A DNA stretch of 64,000 nucleotides from Corticium candelabrum (GCF_963422355.1 NC_085099.1:6061625-6125624); one strand, 5' to 3'; shown: positions 34,901-48,301, counted from the stretch's first letter. The notes: generated by a model not told the origin, from the sequence alone. A program made the numbers and translations.

Positions 34901-37900
34901 AATTTTAGCTTGTGTCAGGTCCGACAAGAATTGCCTGGACACTTTGTTTAAACGTTTTTGGTACGCAAGGTTATGAATAGAAGGAACCCAATGCGCATGT
35001 TTACACACGATGTTAACTCGGGTTAACTTTGGGTTAGACTTCAATTACCCAGGTGATGTGAATGCAAGTTTACTAACCCCAAGTTATCCCGGGTTAAGGC
35101 TGTGGTTAACTGAAAGTCAAGATGACTCTAACTTGGAGTAGAATTGAATCGGAGTTAAGTGGAGACAAAACCCAATATACGATATGCGATATGCAGAGCA
35201 CACTTTGCTATTGCTATCGGCGTTGCCTCTTTCTACTCTCTAGCAGAGACTTCAAATCGACAAGAGAGCTTGAAATGACAAAAGAGTAAAACAGCTTCTG
35301 GCAATGAGTCTTCATGAACATCACAAGAAGAAGCAACAGCAGCTGGTTGACAAGGAAGCTCTGATGACTCAAAAGTCATGCTTTCTCTCCTTGTACTGTC
35401 TAGAGAGAGATCTAGCGCGATTGAATTTTCTGCCAAGCCATCGATCCACTTTGTGTATTCATACTACTAGGGTTCTGCATGTGATAATCCTAGTGTAGTG
35501 TGAATGCAAGTTGGTTGGAGTAGAGGTATCATAACTCCACTCGCTGATTATTACTACTGTTATTGTAACCCTGTGTGTGAGAACGCCCAATCATAAGACA
35601 ACAATGATTCCTGGACGTTTTGTCGCAGTCGTTTCTGGATACCTCTTATCACCGAGTGTTCGTTTTCTGTCACACTCCTTGGTGATTGCCTGTGTAGATT
35701 TTACCCTCCCCCCCCCCCCCCCAGTTACTCATGGCCAATAATATGGACAGTGTCCTAAGAATGTACTCTAGTCTAGCCTCGTCTCCAGACTCACGTGAGC
35801 TTGGCAGTGTCAAACTTATTTGCATGTAGTTTCTGGACAATAAGGCTGTCTGTTTGGTGAGCATGACTTTATAAGAACGATTTGTTCGGCTGGTCACAAA
35901 GTCTTAGTGCCAGGCCTGTTATAGGCATTTCTTTTGTCAAAAATGCTAGACCTAAAATAGGCCTTGATTAATTGATAGCATTGGTTGACTTAGTCACATG
36001 TTCTTTTTTAAATGGAAACTCTCATGAAGATACAAGTGATGTTCTGATGATGGTGCAGGTTGTCCTGATTTTATTGGTACAAATCTTTCTTTACGCCTTA
36101 CTGGACAGAGATTTGAACTTCCTACTTGGGGTACGTGTTCCCCCTGGAGCAATGATGATCTAGGAATGACTTACTTTCTTGGTGATCTGTAATAGTTGCT
36201 GTCTTTGGTTCTACTCGTACTAACAAAAGCACTTATTTCTTGCCTCTTAGAAACTACGATTTATTGAAACAATGGCTGCCAAAGTGTTAAGTATGCGGTC
36301 CCGTTGTTTGAAGTTCAAGCATAAGCCTGGTTCACAATACACCTCGCGTTGCGTCGTCTGGCGTCAAAGGAGGCCGTTTCCGACGTGACGTGCTGGAATA
36401 GGAAAAAATTCTATCCAACACGTCGCATCGCATTGCATCACGTCGGAAATGGCCTCCTTTGACGCGAGACGACGTGACGAGCAAGGTGTATTGTGAACTA
36501 GGCTATAATGTATGTGGAATGTTTATTGCATGCCTGCGCATCTGAATCAAGTTCAGTAGAGTTTTCCAAACTTGGACTGCCAAGTTGGCATCATGTTTTG
36601 ATTGAAATCCATTAGGGTTGGCAGAGCCAAGGCATTAGCAGAAGGTACATGTGCAAAAGTAAGGTATTTCTGCATCATCTTGCATTATGCCAGGCATATA
36701 ACACCCCAAGTTGAAAGAAAGAGTTGTACGTATTAAAAATGTACCAATAGAATTAGGCATGCAGTTTACAAGACGGTCACATTTATAAGCTGATCATTTG
36801 TTTAAGACCCACAGCAAGCGGACGCGAGGGGTCATGTGCACGTGACGCATGTGTCGGCGTATGCGTGCAGCGTTCAATGACACTGACAATGATGACAAAG
36901 ATTCAGCTGACACTTTTGAAACTGGCATCTCATGGTAGTCTTGCATTTTCAAGCAGTACATGTATATGCATGGTTGTTATGTCTATATCTTAGCGTGTTT
37001 GAATGGCATATAAGCCTGTCTTGAATATATGCCTGTCTTTAAGTATTAGCCTGAATTCCAATTTGGATTATACAGAAATAAGCACGGCTTTTTATTTGCG
37101 ACAATATGGGTATCATTTGGTGGTCGTCCAGTTGTATTTTTTATGGAGCCAGAAGTTGTGGTTTTGTGTTACTCTAGAGCTTTAATAATTTGTTTTCTAT
37201 AAACATTGTATTAGTGCTGTATCTGATTTCTTTGCATTAACTTTAATTGGGAAGATTATACAATTCTCTGCGAAATGCAAACTGCTTATAACAACTGCGA
37301 ATAAGCAAGAATGCTTGAAATTGTTTATCTATATCAACAGTAGCATTGTTACTCAAATTTGGTGATGCTATAGCTATAACGGTTATTGTGCCATGCATTC
37401 ACAAGCTGATTGATCTAATAGATATTTTCGCACATATGTATATGTCAAATGTTGTGTGTATGGAACAAATTTAGGTAAGGGCAGCCACCAAACTTACCAT
37501 AAATACGGTTTTATCAAAAAGTGTGAAATTATAGTAATTAGTTATTAGTGCCATAGAGCCAAGCTTTTTCTGGTGCATTTTACATCAAACGTATGCGTTT
37601 CTATACAATAACTTAGTAGCAGTTGCTGAAGATGAATTTGATGGGTGCTACTTGTGTTATTATAAATGCAACATAAACAAGTGTCATTGTTATTGATTGT
37701 ATAAACATTGTGGGGCATGAAAGGTAAGTGTTCTAGTTTGTATTAGTAGGTGTCAATAGACACATTTAATGCACCTGATAAACATGAGAATTTACAAGAA
37801 TGGGAAACTACTACTTTCAGAAGCAAAGTTGTTTGCTGGACAAGTAAATATTTTAACATATGCCGTGGTCATGTGATGTGCAGTCTATTACAAATGTCTA

Positions 37901-40900
37901 ATTACATGGTGTATGTGAGTTATTGTACGGAAAGTGCAAACTACTCAATAAGTGAGTGGTGCGGTATTGATCAGAAGCTCACATGTATGTCATGTGGTAT
38001 CAAAAGCCATATAGCACCCTAGTCATGCAATAACTTATATTATTAACAGTGTTCTAGCCAGGATTTTTGGATGGCGCAGCGCTATGGGCGTGTCACAAAA
38101 AGTTGTGTGTGGGGGCATGGCATGTATGTGCCTGTGCAAATTTCTGAAATAAAATTTACAAATTACTGCTGGTTTGGGGGAGTGTTTAGGATGCCTACAT
38201 GTACTCTACCACGCTCTAGGAATCTGTCTCATTACTATTACCAGGCAACAAATCCAATAATTATAATACTATAGGTATGCAATTAGAGACTCATGATTGA
38301 CAAGTCTCCACCTTTCCCCTCATTATCAGTCTGTTGATAACATTTTAACAGGTAATGAACGAACACTTAGTAGCTAGTCTCTCCCCTTTGTCATAACTTC
38401 TGGAGAGGGAGTGCACAGTGCGTGTGTGGTGTACAGTACCTACTACATGCGTATCCAGTATGTTGGAGGCGTAGTGGGCAGTTCTGAAGGTGTAACGGCC
38501 TTAGCATGCGTGGCTAGAACCCTGATTAATTCAGCTAATGCATCAGGTTGAGAATCTGTCGCAAGTAGTTCATAGTAGAAGTATAAATTTTGAAAGTTTA
38601 GTCATGGCTGGACTAGCTGGATTGGTTCCCGTATTTATGGAATAGGTCACCGGTGGTAGGTGGAAGATTCATTGAACTTACATTTTATTCTGTTACGTGT
38701 ATTCTGTAATTGTTCTGAAACAGGAGGCTATGAGTAGGTAGTTATTATTTTTTTGACTTGTCAAGTGCTATATTGTATGTCGTTTAGAGATACCAATTTA
38801 CAGATATTATCACTTTTTCTTGGGTTTCATGTGCAATTGTGTAGTCACTGGTTGTGCATTTGGTAGTATGTACTTAATTAATTAATGTTATTGGTTAGAT
38901 ATTCTATAATGCTGAATTGCTAAAATGTATAGACATGGGTAATGGCCAAGTTGACGGTAGTATCCAGCACTGGGAAGAGCAACCATCACTCAACACCACA
39001 GCTAACATTTTAAGCGAGCTGGATGATACTGACCTTATTCTACACATAGGGGACATTAGCTATGCTGTTGGATATGCAGCCGAGGTATGTGGACGATGTT
39101 TTTTCTTAATGTAGATGTAGCATAATGTTACTGTAATTTGAAATAATTGAATATGTGTAAATTCTGTGTTATGCAGTTAATTCATGACGTGTGATTTGCT
39201 TGCCATTATAGTAGAAATACATTTGAGCTGTTTAAATTGTAGCATTCAGTTTTATTTATATCATTTGTCATTAGTTGAAGATTGGGCTGATACTAAATAT
39301 TATGCACAGATGTTTCAGGCATTTAGGCATGATTCGTTTCTACAACCTCGACATATGGTAGAGGCCAAAATTAGAAAAATTTTGGAGCAGTAAATATACT
39401 GGAACAAATTTAAGTGGTGGTGTGTGGAGCTGTGACAAAGTGTGGTTAAAGATTGTAGACATGAAACGTTTTTTGGTACTTGCACATAGTTCTCATCTTT
39501 GGAAGTATATGACAAAGTCAATGCATGGTTAATTAAGCCTTTGAATGGGTGTCAGACGCGGGCTTGGGATGAGGAATGAATGCATTCATGATCGACTTAA
39601 TGATAGTTTTCAAGAAGCTATGATAAATGCCAAAGACATGAAACTAAAATATGTACAAAGAGCAGGAAAGTCAGTTATTTATTTAGTGCGAGGTTTACTT
39701 ATGTTAGCTGTAGATAAAATGTTGCACATAGGAATTAATGTTGTACATGTTTGTATGGACATATTGTGTTAGGAGCCTGTCCAAATTAACGATATCTTTT
39801 TTTTTAAATGTTTTAGTAAGTGGATGGGTGGGGTAAGGTCTCTTTCATATTAAAAACTATTGGAAAATTATCCAGTAGCTGTTGATCTCATCTGGGTAGG
39901 CAGTAAGTCATATTCTTGAAATGTTTCAAACCATGCTGTTTGGATTACGTATAAAGAAGGCATCCTTCTTTTTCAACTTCGGGCATGTCGTTGGACCGTA
40001 TTATGCTATTATTAGGGCTCTCTGGAAGCTGGATCCGTCTGACAATGGGAAGTCCTTTGAGAAGGCACAGAGACTGTGAAACGAAACGTACAAGCGGGAG
40101 AAGGTCAGCTGCAACCGACAACCCAGCATGCAAAGAATCCCGGCTATCACTGTAGAAATGAATGTGGCATGACATGCGTGACTTATTATCACCTGATCAA
40201 GCGCAAGAAGGCCAGTGGACACGTGCTGCCAGGTTAGACCAAAAAGATACAGATACAGTATAACCTCGATTATCTGGACTTCTCCAGAGACAGGTTAGAA
40301 GTTCGTATAATCGAGTGTCCAGATAATCAAGAGTTGATAAATAACAACTAATTTTCCTCCACTGTACTAGACCACACTCTGTTTCCACACTTACTATACA
40401 TTCGTGTCACTAGAAGAGTCATCATCAACAGCTGCCTATTTATTAGATTATTATGGTACGTTCTCTATTATGTATTCTCTCATTTGTGAGACGCTGTACC
40501 TACAGCGTATTAGTACGGAGTGAACTTTTTAGTTTCTTTATCCGGGAATGCAAATAGTTGGGGTACACAGAATTTGTCCGAATAATCGAAAGTCCAGATA
40601 ATCGAGGTTCGGATAATCGAGGGTATACTGTATATTGCAGAGTGTAGCCTGTTTGTTGTCTGGTATTAGAAAAGACATAGACGCAATTGCTAGATGTTAA
40701 GAATTAATATATTAGATAAGTACTAAAATACTAGTGGCTGTAACAATTTTAGGTTTGTATTAGGTGGTGAATGGGTGAGTAAAGGACAAAATGAAACGGT
40801 TTTGTTTTGAAAAAAACATTGTTAATTTTGGACGGCCCCTTAGTCTTGTGTTTGTCTGTAGTTGTTTTGTGTATGTATATTTAGGTGCAACAGAAATATA

Positions 40901-43900
40901 AATAATGATTTATTTATTCATTCATTTTAGTCCATTGGCTAGTGCCCAAGAGTTGCTAATTATAGATATACTCTGAAAAGAATTTTTGTGTAGGAAAATT
41001 ATGCAATTTGAGGACTTCACTATTCATGCAATATTTACTATGTGATTATAGCAAGTTTCCATATGTCAATAATTTATTGACAAATACTAATTAATCAGCA
41101 GAATTTAATTGTGCAGTGCAATGGGACCAGTCATATGATTTTGTTTCACATGCTAATAATACTGAGTCTAGAGATACACTTGTTGAGTTTACATTTCAGT
41201 AATATTAGCTAGTGTTCGTTTGTTTAACATGTTTATTATGTTAACAGGTAGAGGCTATCAACAGTTACAGAATTTTGTTGTTTGTATTAAGTATTAAGTT
41301 AATGATAAACTTTGCTTTATTTAGTACATCATGGAATTCATAAGTGGAGTGAAGTGTATTATAGCAGGCAGGGATTGTATATGTGATGCCAAGTAGCTGG
41401 TTGTTGTTATTAGGCGTATTTTGCTCTATGCACGTGCACAAAGGTGTAAAGCAATTGGTTCTGTTGTTGTTGTGGTTGTTGTTGTTGTGGTTGTTGTTGT
41501 TGTTGTTCACATGAAAATTGCCACAGCTGATTTTGGTATTAGAGTGAGTTGGAGTTGCCATCAAAACATTGGAAGCAGGAAATAGGAAGTCTATGAACTT
41601 AATGTTGCTGACGAAGACCCCAGAGGCAAGAAAATGCGAGTTTTGGATGAGATTTGGGCTTGCATAGTTATATGACAGTAGATTTGCAACTGTGGGTCTT
41701 AAGCAAGAGAACATCTATTGTTAAGCCCTGATGCCTTTTTGGCTGGAAATAGCTATTTGATGCTTCATTATGAATTTTATGCAATGGCTAAACAGTAAAT
41801 GCACTATGATGGTATGCATAGACAATCAGCCTTGGTGCAAGGAATAGGTGGTCTATCAGCTAGCTCTAGTACTAAATTCGTTATGCTTTAGCAAAACTTG
41901 ATTTAGTGGTAGTGTTACATCAGATTTCTGCATAAGATCTTTAGGTTTTATGCTATTATATAATTAGTTGTCACGGCCAAACTTTGAAGCCTTCTGCAAG
42001 ACATTGTAATACCTGAAAAGGCAACTATACCTACTTTATGACAATCAAATTTGAGAATGGTTTTTGGATTACTGAGCCTATAGTGAGTGTCTGAGACATG
42101 ACACGTTTAAACTATGTTATGCTTGTGTTTTGTACATATGTATTTGTTGTTATAAAAATGATTCAAGAGGTCTGAGCTGTTACAAGAGCTCTGTATATAC
42201 CATCTAAGTGACTTTTAGTTAATATTAGAGTGACTATAGTAATGCCGTAATTGTCACTTTAATTTGTGATACAATCATTGGAATGATGACAACTTCAGTT
42301 GTAGCTGTATGGTCGAACGATTGCAAAGGCAAGATTGACCAACAGAAAGTGAAAATTTCACTTTCCTAGCAGTAACACTGCATCAGTATATATGAGTAAT
42401 ACTGTTGCAGTGTGAGTCCTTTACTACTGTAAATCAATTTTGTAAATTGTTTAAATTGCAAGGAATTTACTAACTTTTGTAGCCCAAGTATGCACATTAT
42501 TTTGTAGTTTAAATATCCATGTGCATGCACATGCAACACTGTCTGAATGATTGTCTTCATTGTTGGGATTAGGCAGAACGACTTTCTTGGCTCAGAGTAG
42601 TCTCCTGCATGCACTAGCTGTCAATGAATTGGCTTTTGCAAGCCAAGAAATCAGAGACATATTGAGTCACTTCCACATGCACGTTCAGATGCATGAGTTA
42701 AGTTTAAAGAACATTTATTTCTTACGAAAGTTTGTGGCAGTTTACAAACATTAGTTAAGAACATTTGTTAAGAACATTCATTGATGTACAGTAATTGCAG
42801 TAAGAGTAAGTGTTCATTGATTCAAGACAACTTAATTAATTAATTGTTAGTGTTTTTTTGTCATTGTTATATGTCATTGTTATGTTTATATGTTATCTCC
42901 AAGAGTCACTACATATTATGCACCGGAAAAAACATCACCCAGTTACATGTTTAGGTGGAGCTACTAGTATAGTTCTGATGATGCAAATATCTGTAGTTTG
43001 TGCTCAGTGCTATTGATTTTGTAGCAGTTATTTTTATTGCTGAGTTCATCATATTTATTACTTGTTAATAATGTACTGTGCATTAGGTCACTTTTAGTGA
43101 TTATTAAGATAGTAAGGTTGGCTCTAGCTAACTTTAGCAATTCCAACTTGTGTTGCAGTGGGATGAGTTTTTTGATCAAATCCAGCCAATTGCTTCCAAG
43201 ATTCCATATATGGTGTGCATGGGAAATCATGAACTTGACTTTCCTGTTCCAAGGTGAATCTTTTGCAACTGAAGTACTTTCTGCCTTGCCATGTTACTCT
43301 TACATTTGTTGTAGTTCGTTGTTTTCTGGTCAGGACTCTGGTGGTGAGTGTGGAATACCATACGTTTATAGATTTGCAATGCCAAGGCCATCACTCAACG
43401 AACCATGGTATATGTCATTGAAGACATTGTGTGCATAATATCTGATTTGGGGAGGTTCCGTAAATTGCCTTGTTTGTAAACTGGAAATGGAGACAGTGTA
43501 TCTTATTGATTTATTGATTTATCTACACTGATTTGATGACTATGCTTTCCAGATTTTTTATCTTTAAATTAATTGTATGTCAACAGCAAACAGATTTGGT
43601 TGTATAAACAGTACTATATTTTCTCAACCATCTCATGTTTTCTTTTTGTGTTACATGCAGATATTTGACTATAGCTGTTTTAAGGAGCTACAGTTTTTTA
43701 TGAAACATAGCATGGCATTGTCACGCGACATAGATACATGAAACTGCTTGTCTGTGTCATATCACGTAATTGTAATATGAACAAGTTTGTGGTACAGCGA
43801 TGAAGGCTAATACTTTGTACACATTGATGGTTTTGTTTCTAGCCTTGATTCTGATTGCGTGCTAATTCTGATTAGAGTTTATGGGGCAGTTTATTTTAAC

Positions 43901-46900
43901 AGTGCTTATGCTAACTTTTGCCTTGCAGGTATGGGTTTTCATATGGCAATATTCATTTTGTTTTAATGAGCACAGAACATGAATTCAGAAAGGGATCGCC
44001 ACAGTACAACTTCTTGGTTAATGAACTTGCATCAGTTGATCGTAAGACAACACCATGGCTGATCTTTGCAGGACATAGGTATGGTACCAGATATTTGTAT
44101 TTATGGAATTGCTATGTGCAGACCTGGAACACATTTTCTACAATTTTGTGGTAACGGGACTGATATCTATACAGTAATGCACTTGTGCTTGCATCTGTTG
44201 ACTTGTGTGTCAGGGATGTTTGGCAGATGTGCATCTTACTTGACGCAACGTAAGGTGCACGTGTTATTGCATGACATTGATGTGCATCTTATTGATCTTA
44301 TTTGACACAACACAGGTTGCAAGTATTATTGACATTGATTTCTTGTTAAGGGTGTACCATTGCAAACAGATGAACAAGAAATGAGTTGAGACTGACACAT
44401 CGCAAAATTTTGTATGTACATGTATGGTGACTAGTAGTACTACAAATGGCCTAATAGGTGTCTACCAACAATCACTCTAAAGTAGTAAAATATGCACACA
44501 AAACAAGCTCAAGTTAAGTGTACTTTCTGCTTGATGAACCACCTCAAGGCTTTATCTGGAGGTGGCGAGTGTATTTCTGACTACTGTAGTTTTGAAAACA
44601 AAGATTGATGATGAACATGCATAGTGGTACCTCTGTTAACTTTCTAGTTGGTCTAAAGTTGATTCAGGTTATTCTTGTTCTTCATCGACTAGTTCTGTCA
44701 TTCTAACCCAGTTTGTCTCTCAGTTACTTTCCACTGGCTGTGTAGAGAAACTTCATTTTCTGGTTTGTTATTTAATATGTTTTATATATAAAGTACTGTA
44801 ATTTTCAAGTAAAAGCCACCGTAGAAGAAACATTGCCTTTCTTTGGTTGTCTTAGTTGAAGAGAAAGCATTAGAAATATACACCGCTCTAAATAAACGTC
44901 CAACTGTATTTATCAAAGCAAGAATTTTTATCTAAATTTCAATTTTGCTAGCCATTTGTGAAGACTTTCGGACTATCCGGATAACTGTTTCACCAGGTAG
45001 ACAGTAGACGCCTCAGTTAATTTTGTACGTAGAATACTAGCACAGTCGCGGGTCACTTATCCGACCCCCTTGGGACCAAACCTCTGTTTGATAAGTGAAA
45101 ATGTTGGATAACTGAAGCTGTTACGAACTCAACTATTGTTCATATTATACGACATTTTTTTCCACATTAGGTATACTGAATGTAGATGTAGAATGAATGT
45201 AGATGTAGATGAATGTAGAATACAACGAGAAGAAACGCTTGAACTCACTCTCAAACTTGTGTCAAGAAACAACTGACATGCACGTGGATGTACAACATAA
45301 GCAGCTGACCAGCCACGTGATCACCCGTGTGACAAGCTTGACCTGTGGGATAACTGGCGTGTCGGATAAGTGAACGTCGGATAAGTGACACGTGACTGTA
45401 CCTACTAGTAAGCAATGTCTTTCATCAAAATGTGTCAGTTTTACAATAATTAAACTCCAAAATCAATAAATGCTGCTTTTGTTTAAACACTACTCTTATT
45501 TGAATGCAACATCTGAGAGCACTAACAAAAAATGAACTTTATGGCATTTATTTGAAGTAATAGATATATCCAGTTAAGTGTTTACTAGGGGAGAGTCTTA
45601 TTCATTGCTTTTACTAACAAGGTTAAATCATGAATTATAGTGGTAATGTAGATGTATTGTTGAAGTTTGATAAACTTTAACTGAGAGTGTTGAATGACAG
45701 ACTTCCTGCAGCCACTCTTTTGCAATGATACTTACTGTCTTTGAATTTGTTAAGTACTTGTATTTTGAGAAATTCAAATGGTAAGTACATTATGCAATAG
45801 CATCGATCTTAGCTTATTTTATTTGTATAGCATTATTATCATTATTTATTTTCTCGAGTATTATGTCTAGGCTTGAAGTTAACGCTCTACTGCAGAGTGT
45901 TGTAGATTGTTATCGAAATTTGGAAGTCTTTGTGGTTGTTTGATTAATTGTATTGGAGTTATCTGCTGTGTATAGACCAATGTACATTGACAGTACAGAT
46001 AACGGTATGCCTGCTGGAGAAAATCCTGTTGCAGAATTGTTGAAGGATGAACTTGAATCGCTCTTGAAGGTAACCAAGCATTTTCCTGTGCTGAAAGTGA
46101 GTTGAAAGTATGTTTGATTGTTTGGTAAACAGGAGTATTCTGTTGATTTGGCTCTTTGGGCTCATCATCACAGTTATCAAAGGACATGCCCAGTATATCA
46201 GAAAAAGTGTACACCAAATGCTCTTACTCATGTTGTAATAGGAATGGGTGGACAGACTCTCGAGGTTGATCGAAAGTATGTGAAATATGAAAATAATTGT
46301 GTTAAGGCAGTGTTTCCGCTGGATACTTTTTATAGTAGCCACTTGGCTAAAGGAGTTTGTTTGTTTGTAGCTAAGGACCGTATTTCAGAGCCAAGAAATC
46401 ACCCAAACATCAACAACTAGCAATCTAAAAGACAACCATTGATTCAAATTTAAACTGGTCCAATAGACGACAACATTTATCAATTGTCACAATAATAAAA
46501 AATGTAGTACTAATCTGACTAATGTTATGCTCAAAGGAACGTGTCTTTGGTAAGACTAAGTCCACATACCAGATGTCAAGCTTTTTTCAGAGCCATCCTT
46601 CTTGTCTTTTAAAACAAAATTTAAAGCTCATCAAAAGTTTGGCCTTTTTATATCATTGAGGGCATCATTGTCATTAACTTTCTCATGGTTTCTACCATCA
46701 GGCTGCTGCCTTTTCTCTCTCACACGTTTGTCTTTAGAACGATGATTGTTATCTTCATTGTGCTCATTTCTAGTCATATATGCGAAGAGAGTGCTCGTGC
46801 TATGTGCAGAATATAGATAGAGCATGTGTGATAGATCCGTCTTCTAGTAGTTGGAGCTCCAATGCATTGTGCTAGTTGTCATTTTTAGCGCTCTGCAGCA

Positions 46901-48301
46901 ACTGTGCTTCCAAGATCTAGGGAAAGGCGTACACTGTACACTGTAACAGTTAGCCAAATTGACAAGGAGATATTGCCATTTTATTGCCAGTGACATGACA
47001 CATCTATTTGTAGCTTTTGGCTATTTGGTCGAGTGTCCAGCGGGAACACTGGTTAATGTGTGCTATTCACATTAATTAAAAGATACCAACTCATCATGTC
47101 ATAGTAAAGGTAATTAATTTATAACAGACCCTAGGTATTACTGGAACTTGCCGGTGTCATTTGTCGAGGACTCTAGTGTTAATCAGATTGTACATGTCAC
47201 TTCAGCTGTGTAGCTGTTGCTGTTGATATATGTCAGTGTGAGGCAGATTTGGTACTCCATCTTTTTTTGCTGAAAACATAACATGGAGAAAATGTTACGC
47301 TGGCAAAAACGTGGCGCATGAAATACCTATGAGGTAATGGTGCATATGAATAGATCTTGGTGTAGAATACTGGGTATTTGTTTTTGGGAAAATATCTATT
47401 GCTCTGACACAGTCTACTGTTAGAGGCAGGCACATGCAGGAAATCGTTTTTGCCAAGTGTGATATCGTGCATATCTGAATGAAATTGAAACAAACTGTAT
47501 ATAGATTGGTGTGAAACTTTCTACAAGTTGTTTTTATGCATGACTTCAATATCAAACAATAAAGTTGTTGAACTTTCAAATTTACAGATTGTGTTTACAA
47601 TTATATCTGTGCTGGAGTGTGACATGATTAACTTAAGTCTGATTGATTGTTGTAACATTGATGAAGAGGACAAGCAGTGGCATGAACTTTTATGCACTTT
47701 ACTATTCTAATATAAAGGTAGCATTTGCACAACATCGATTAGAGTGTAAATAACAAACTTCAGTTATTGTTCAGTGGTCGGAGTAGCATGTGCCCTCTTG
47801 TAGCCAGTAACAGTAAAAGTGCAGAGTGGCTAATAGATTAATGCATTAATTAATTAATGCATGTTAGAATGGTGACAAATTACAATGATGCTGATGGTGT
47901 TCATGCAGTGTTGTAAAATGCTGGTCGCGAACCATATTCAAACTGTTAGTCAAGGCTTGTTTGGTTTTGTGGCTCAATAAGACAAGGAGCTCAATCTGAA
48001 ATAATTAATAGCGGGAAGTTTGAAAATGAGAAATGTAGGTTATCTAGAAACATACTTGAAATGCTAACTTTGATTTCTTTTAATTGTTAGACCGGTAACT
48101 CCAAAGTATTTTGTGAAGTTAGAAGATAAGGTGAGCAATGACTGTTTTCGCACACTTTGTTGTTGCTATACTTAGTTATGAACATTGTATTTACAGCATC
48201 ATGGGTACTCCAAAATTGAAGCCAATGCAACTCATCTCGATTTCTGGTACATCATGAATGATGTCAAAGAACCTTTTGATCATTTTGTGCTGAGCAAATG
48301 A
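26648..48301 (+). CDS. Purple acid phosphatase, plant-type high-molecular-weight form
   Basis: Fifteen exons in phase: 26648-26753, 26824-26987, 31509-31611, 31671-31779, 33190-33271, 33338-33438, 33504-33631, 38933-39084, 43159-43253, 43315-43407, 43929-44078, 45976-46069, 46133-46275, 48091-48130, 48197-48301; about 554 residues. It starts with a signal peptide ([16 protein letters not shown]). An N-terminal beta domain ([38 protein letters not shown]) precedes the metallophosphatase domain. All metal-ligand motifs are visible: [23 protein letters not shown], and [11 protein letters not shown], where the usual GHxH is AHHH. The order matches plant PAP27/PAP1-type enzymes and related animal proteins, so it should hydrolyse phosphomonoesters in the secretory pathway or outside the cell; substrate unknown. 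It spans 21.6 kb because of transposon-filled introns. Confidence 0.93.
28520..28600. repeat. (TG)n microsatellite
   Basis: More than 35 TG units, then imperfect TGTC repeats to about 28655, directly before a SINE. In intron 2 of the phosphatase gene. Confidence 0.95.
28665..29103 (+). mobile_element. tRNA-derived SINE
   Basis: Begins with a tRNA-like head: A box TAGCTCAGTTGGTTAGAG at about 28671 and B box GGTTCAAGTC at about 28732. A body with AAGCAAGAAACTTACACACA and GAGTACCTGG follows, of a type common in marine invertebrate SINEs. The 3' end runs into a TG microsatellite at 29104. Confidence 0.8.
29104..30310 (+). repeat. TG-headed dispersed repeat, copy 1
   Basis: A (TG)n run (29104-29166), then TCCGATCTCCACCGAATTTG, GCGCAAATATCTCTGTA, CCCGTTCCCGACGTCGGA, GTGTCGTTTA, GGGTCTTGAAAA, and at the 3' end repeated AATGGGATA units. 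Related copies are at 49950-51045 (inverted) and 53540-54440 (direct). Open frames across it are not conserved, so no protein is assigned. Confidence 0.75.
30311..31508. other. Remainder of phosphatase intron 2
   Basis: AT-rich intronic DNA; I see no gene, RNA or clear repeat. Confidence 0.5.
31945..31999. repeat. (TTG)n-(GTG)n microsatellite
   Basis: Trinucleotide run in intron 4 of the phosphatase gene. The rest of 31780-33189 is AT-rich with no gene seen. Confidence 0.9.
33718..34766. mobile_element. Inverted-repeat DNA element hosting a second element
   Basis: Ends pair as TAAGCC(T)TGTTCACACT at 33718 and the complement of TAAAGCCCTGTCCACATT at 34766. Internal GATTGCGATC motifs are also inverted. 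Lies in intron 7 of the phosphatase gene. No transposase is seen. Confidence 0.6.
33853..34511. mobile_element. Nested inverted-repeat element
   Basis: Terminal inverted repeats of about 75 bp: TAGCCTCGAATTTCCAGACC, then AGAGAGTGCG and CTCTAGTCTGGACCAAGT at the left, with their complements at 34433-34511. It sits wholly inside the element at 33718-34766. The unique centre shows no supported coding region. Confidence 0.75.
34767..36321. other. Phosphatase intron 7, middle part
   Basis: No gene seen. Contains GGGTTAAC-type inverted motifs at about 35010-35100 and a poly-C tract of 15 at 35708-35722. Confidence 0.5.
36324..36505. mobile_element. Palindromic MITE (about 180 bp)
   Basis: Nearly the whole unit is one inverted repeat: AGCCTGGTTCACAATACACC, then GTCAAAGGAGGCC and TTCCGACGTGA, each repeated complementarily toward 36505 around an AT-rich centre (AGGAAAAAATTCTA). 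TA dinucleotides flank it. Confidence 0.8.
36506..38932. other. Phosphatase intron 7, distal part
   Basis: AT-rich, with no gene, RNA or clear transposon recognised. Short open frames such as 37750-38022 have no recognisable domain. Confidence 0.5.
39772..40839. mobile_element. PIF/Harbinger-like element, older copy
   Basis: Termini GGAGCCTGTCCAAATTAACG and the complement of GGGGCCGTCCAAAATTAAC, flanked by TTA (39769-39771, 40840-40842). Ends are related to those of the element at 2944-3511. Inner ends also share GGGTGGG-like stretches. No transposase is recognised. It hosts a Tigger-like insertion. Confidence 0.7.
40256..40630. mobile_element. pogo/Tigger-like MITE nested in the Harbinger-like element
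   Basis: Ends CAGTATAACCTCGATTATC and the complement CAGTATACCCTCGATTATC, with TA target duplications at 40254-40255 and 40631-40632. Sub-terminal GATTATCTGGAC/GTCCAGATAATC motifs repeat. Typical of Tc1/mariner-pogo-derived MITEs. Confidence 0.82.
41456..41508. repeat. (TTG)n-rich microsatellite
   Basis: Interrupted TTG/TGG run in intron 8 of the phosphatase. Nothing else is recognised in 40843-43158. Confidence 0.85.
45043..45398. mobile_element. pogo-like MITE in phosphatase intron 11
   Basis: Ends CAGTCGCGGGTCACTTATCC and the complement of CAGTCACGTGTCACTTATCC, about 24-bp inverted repeats with internal GGATAA motifs. TA follows the right end; the left flank reads CA. Confidence 0.75.
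46276..48090. other. Phosphatase intron 13
   Basis: The upstream exon could read on to a stop at 46420, but the donor AA|GTATGT joins in phase 2 with the exon at 48091 and restores the conserved C-terminus. I see no separate gene here. Confidence 0.55.

Noticed and set aside
41265..41714. 149-codon minus-strand frame with Asn repeats
   Set aside because: The Asn run is a translated TTG/CAA microsatellite; no domain or splice support.
46276..46420. Extension of phosphatase exon 13 to a stop at 46420
   Set aside because: The donor AA|GTATGT joins in phase with exons at 48091 and 48197, which encode the conserved C-terminus.
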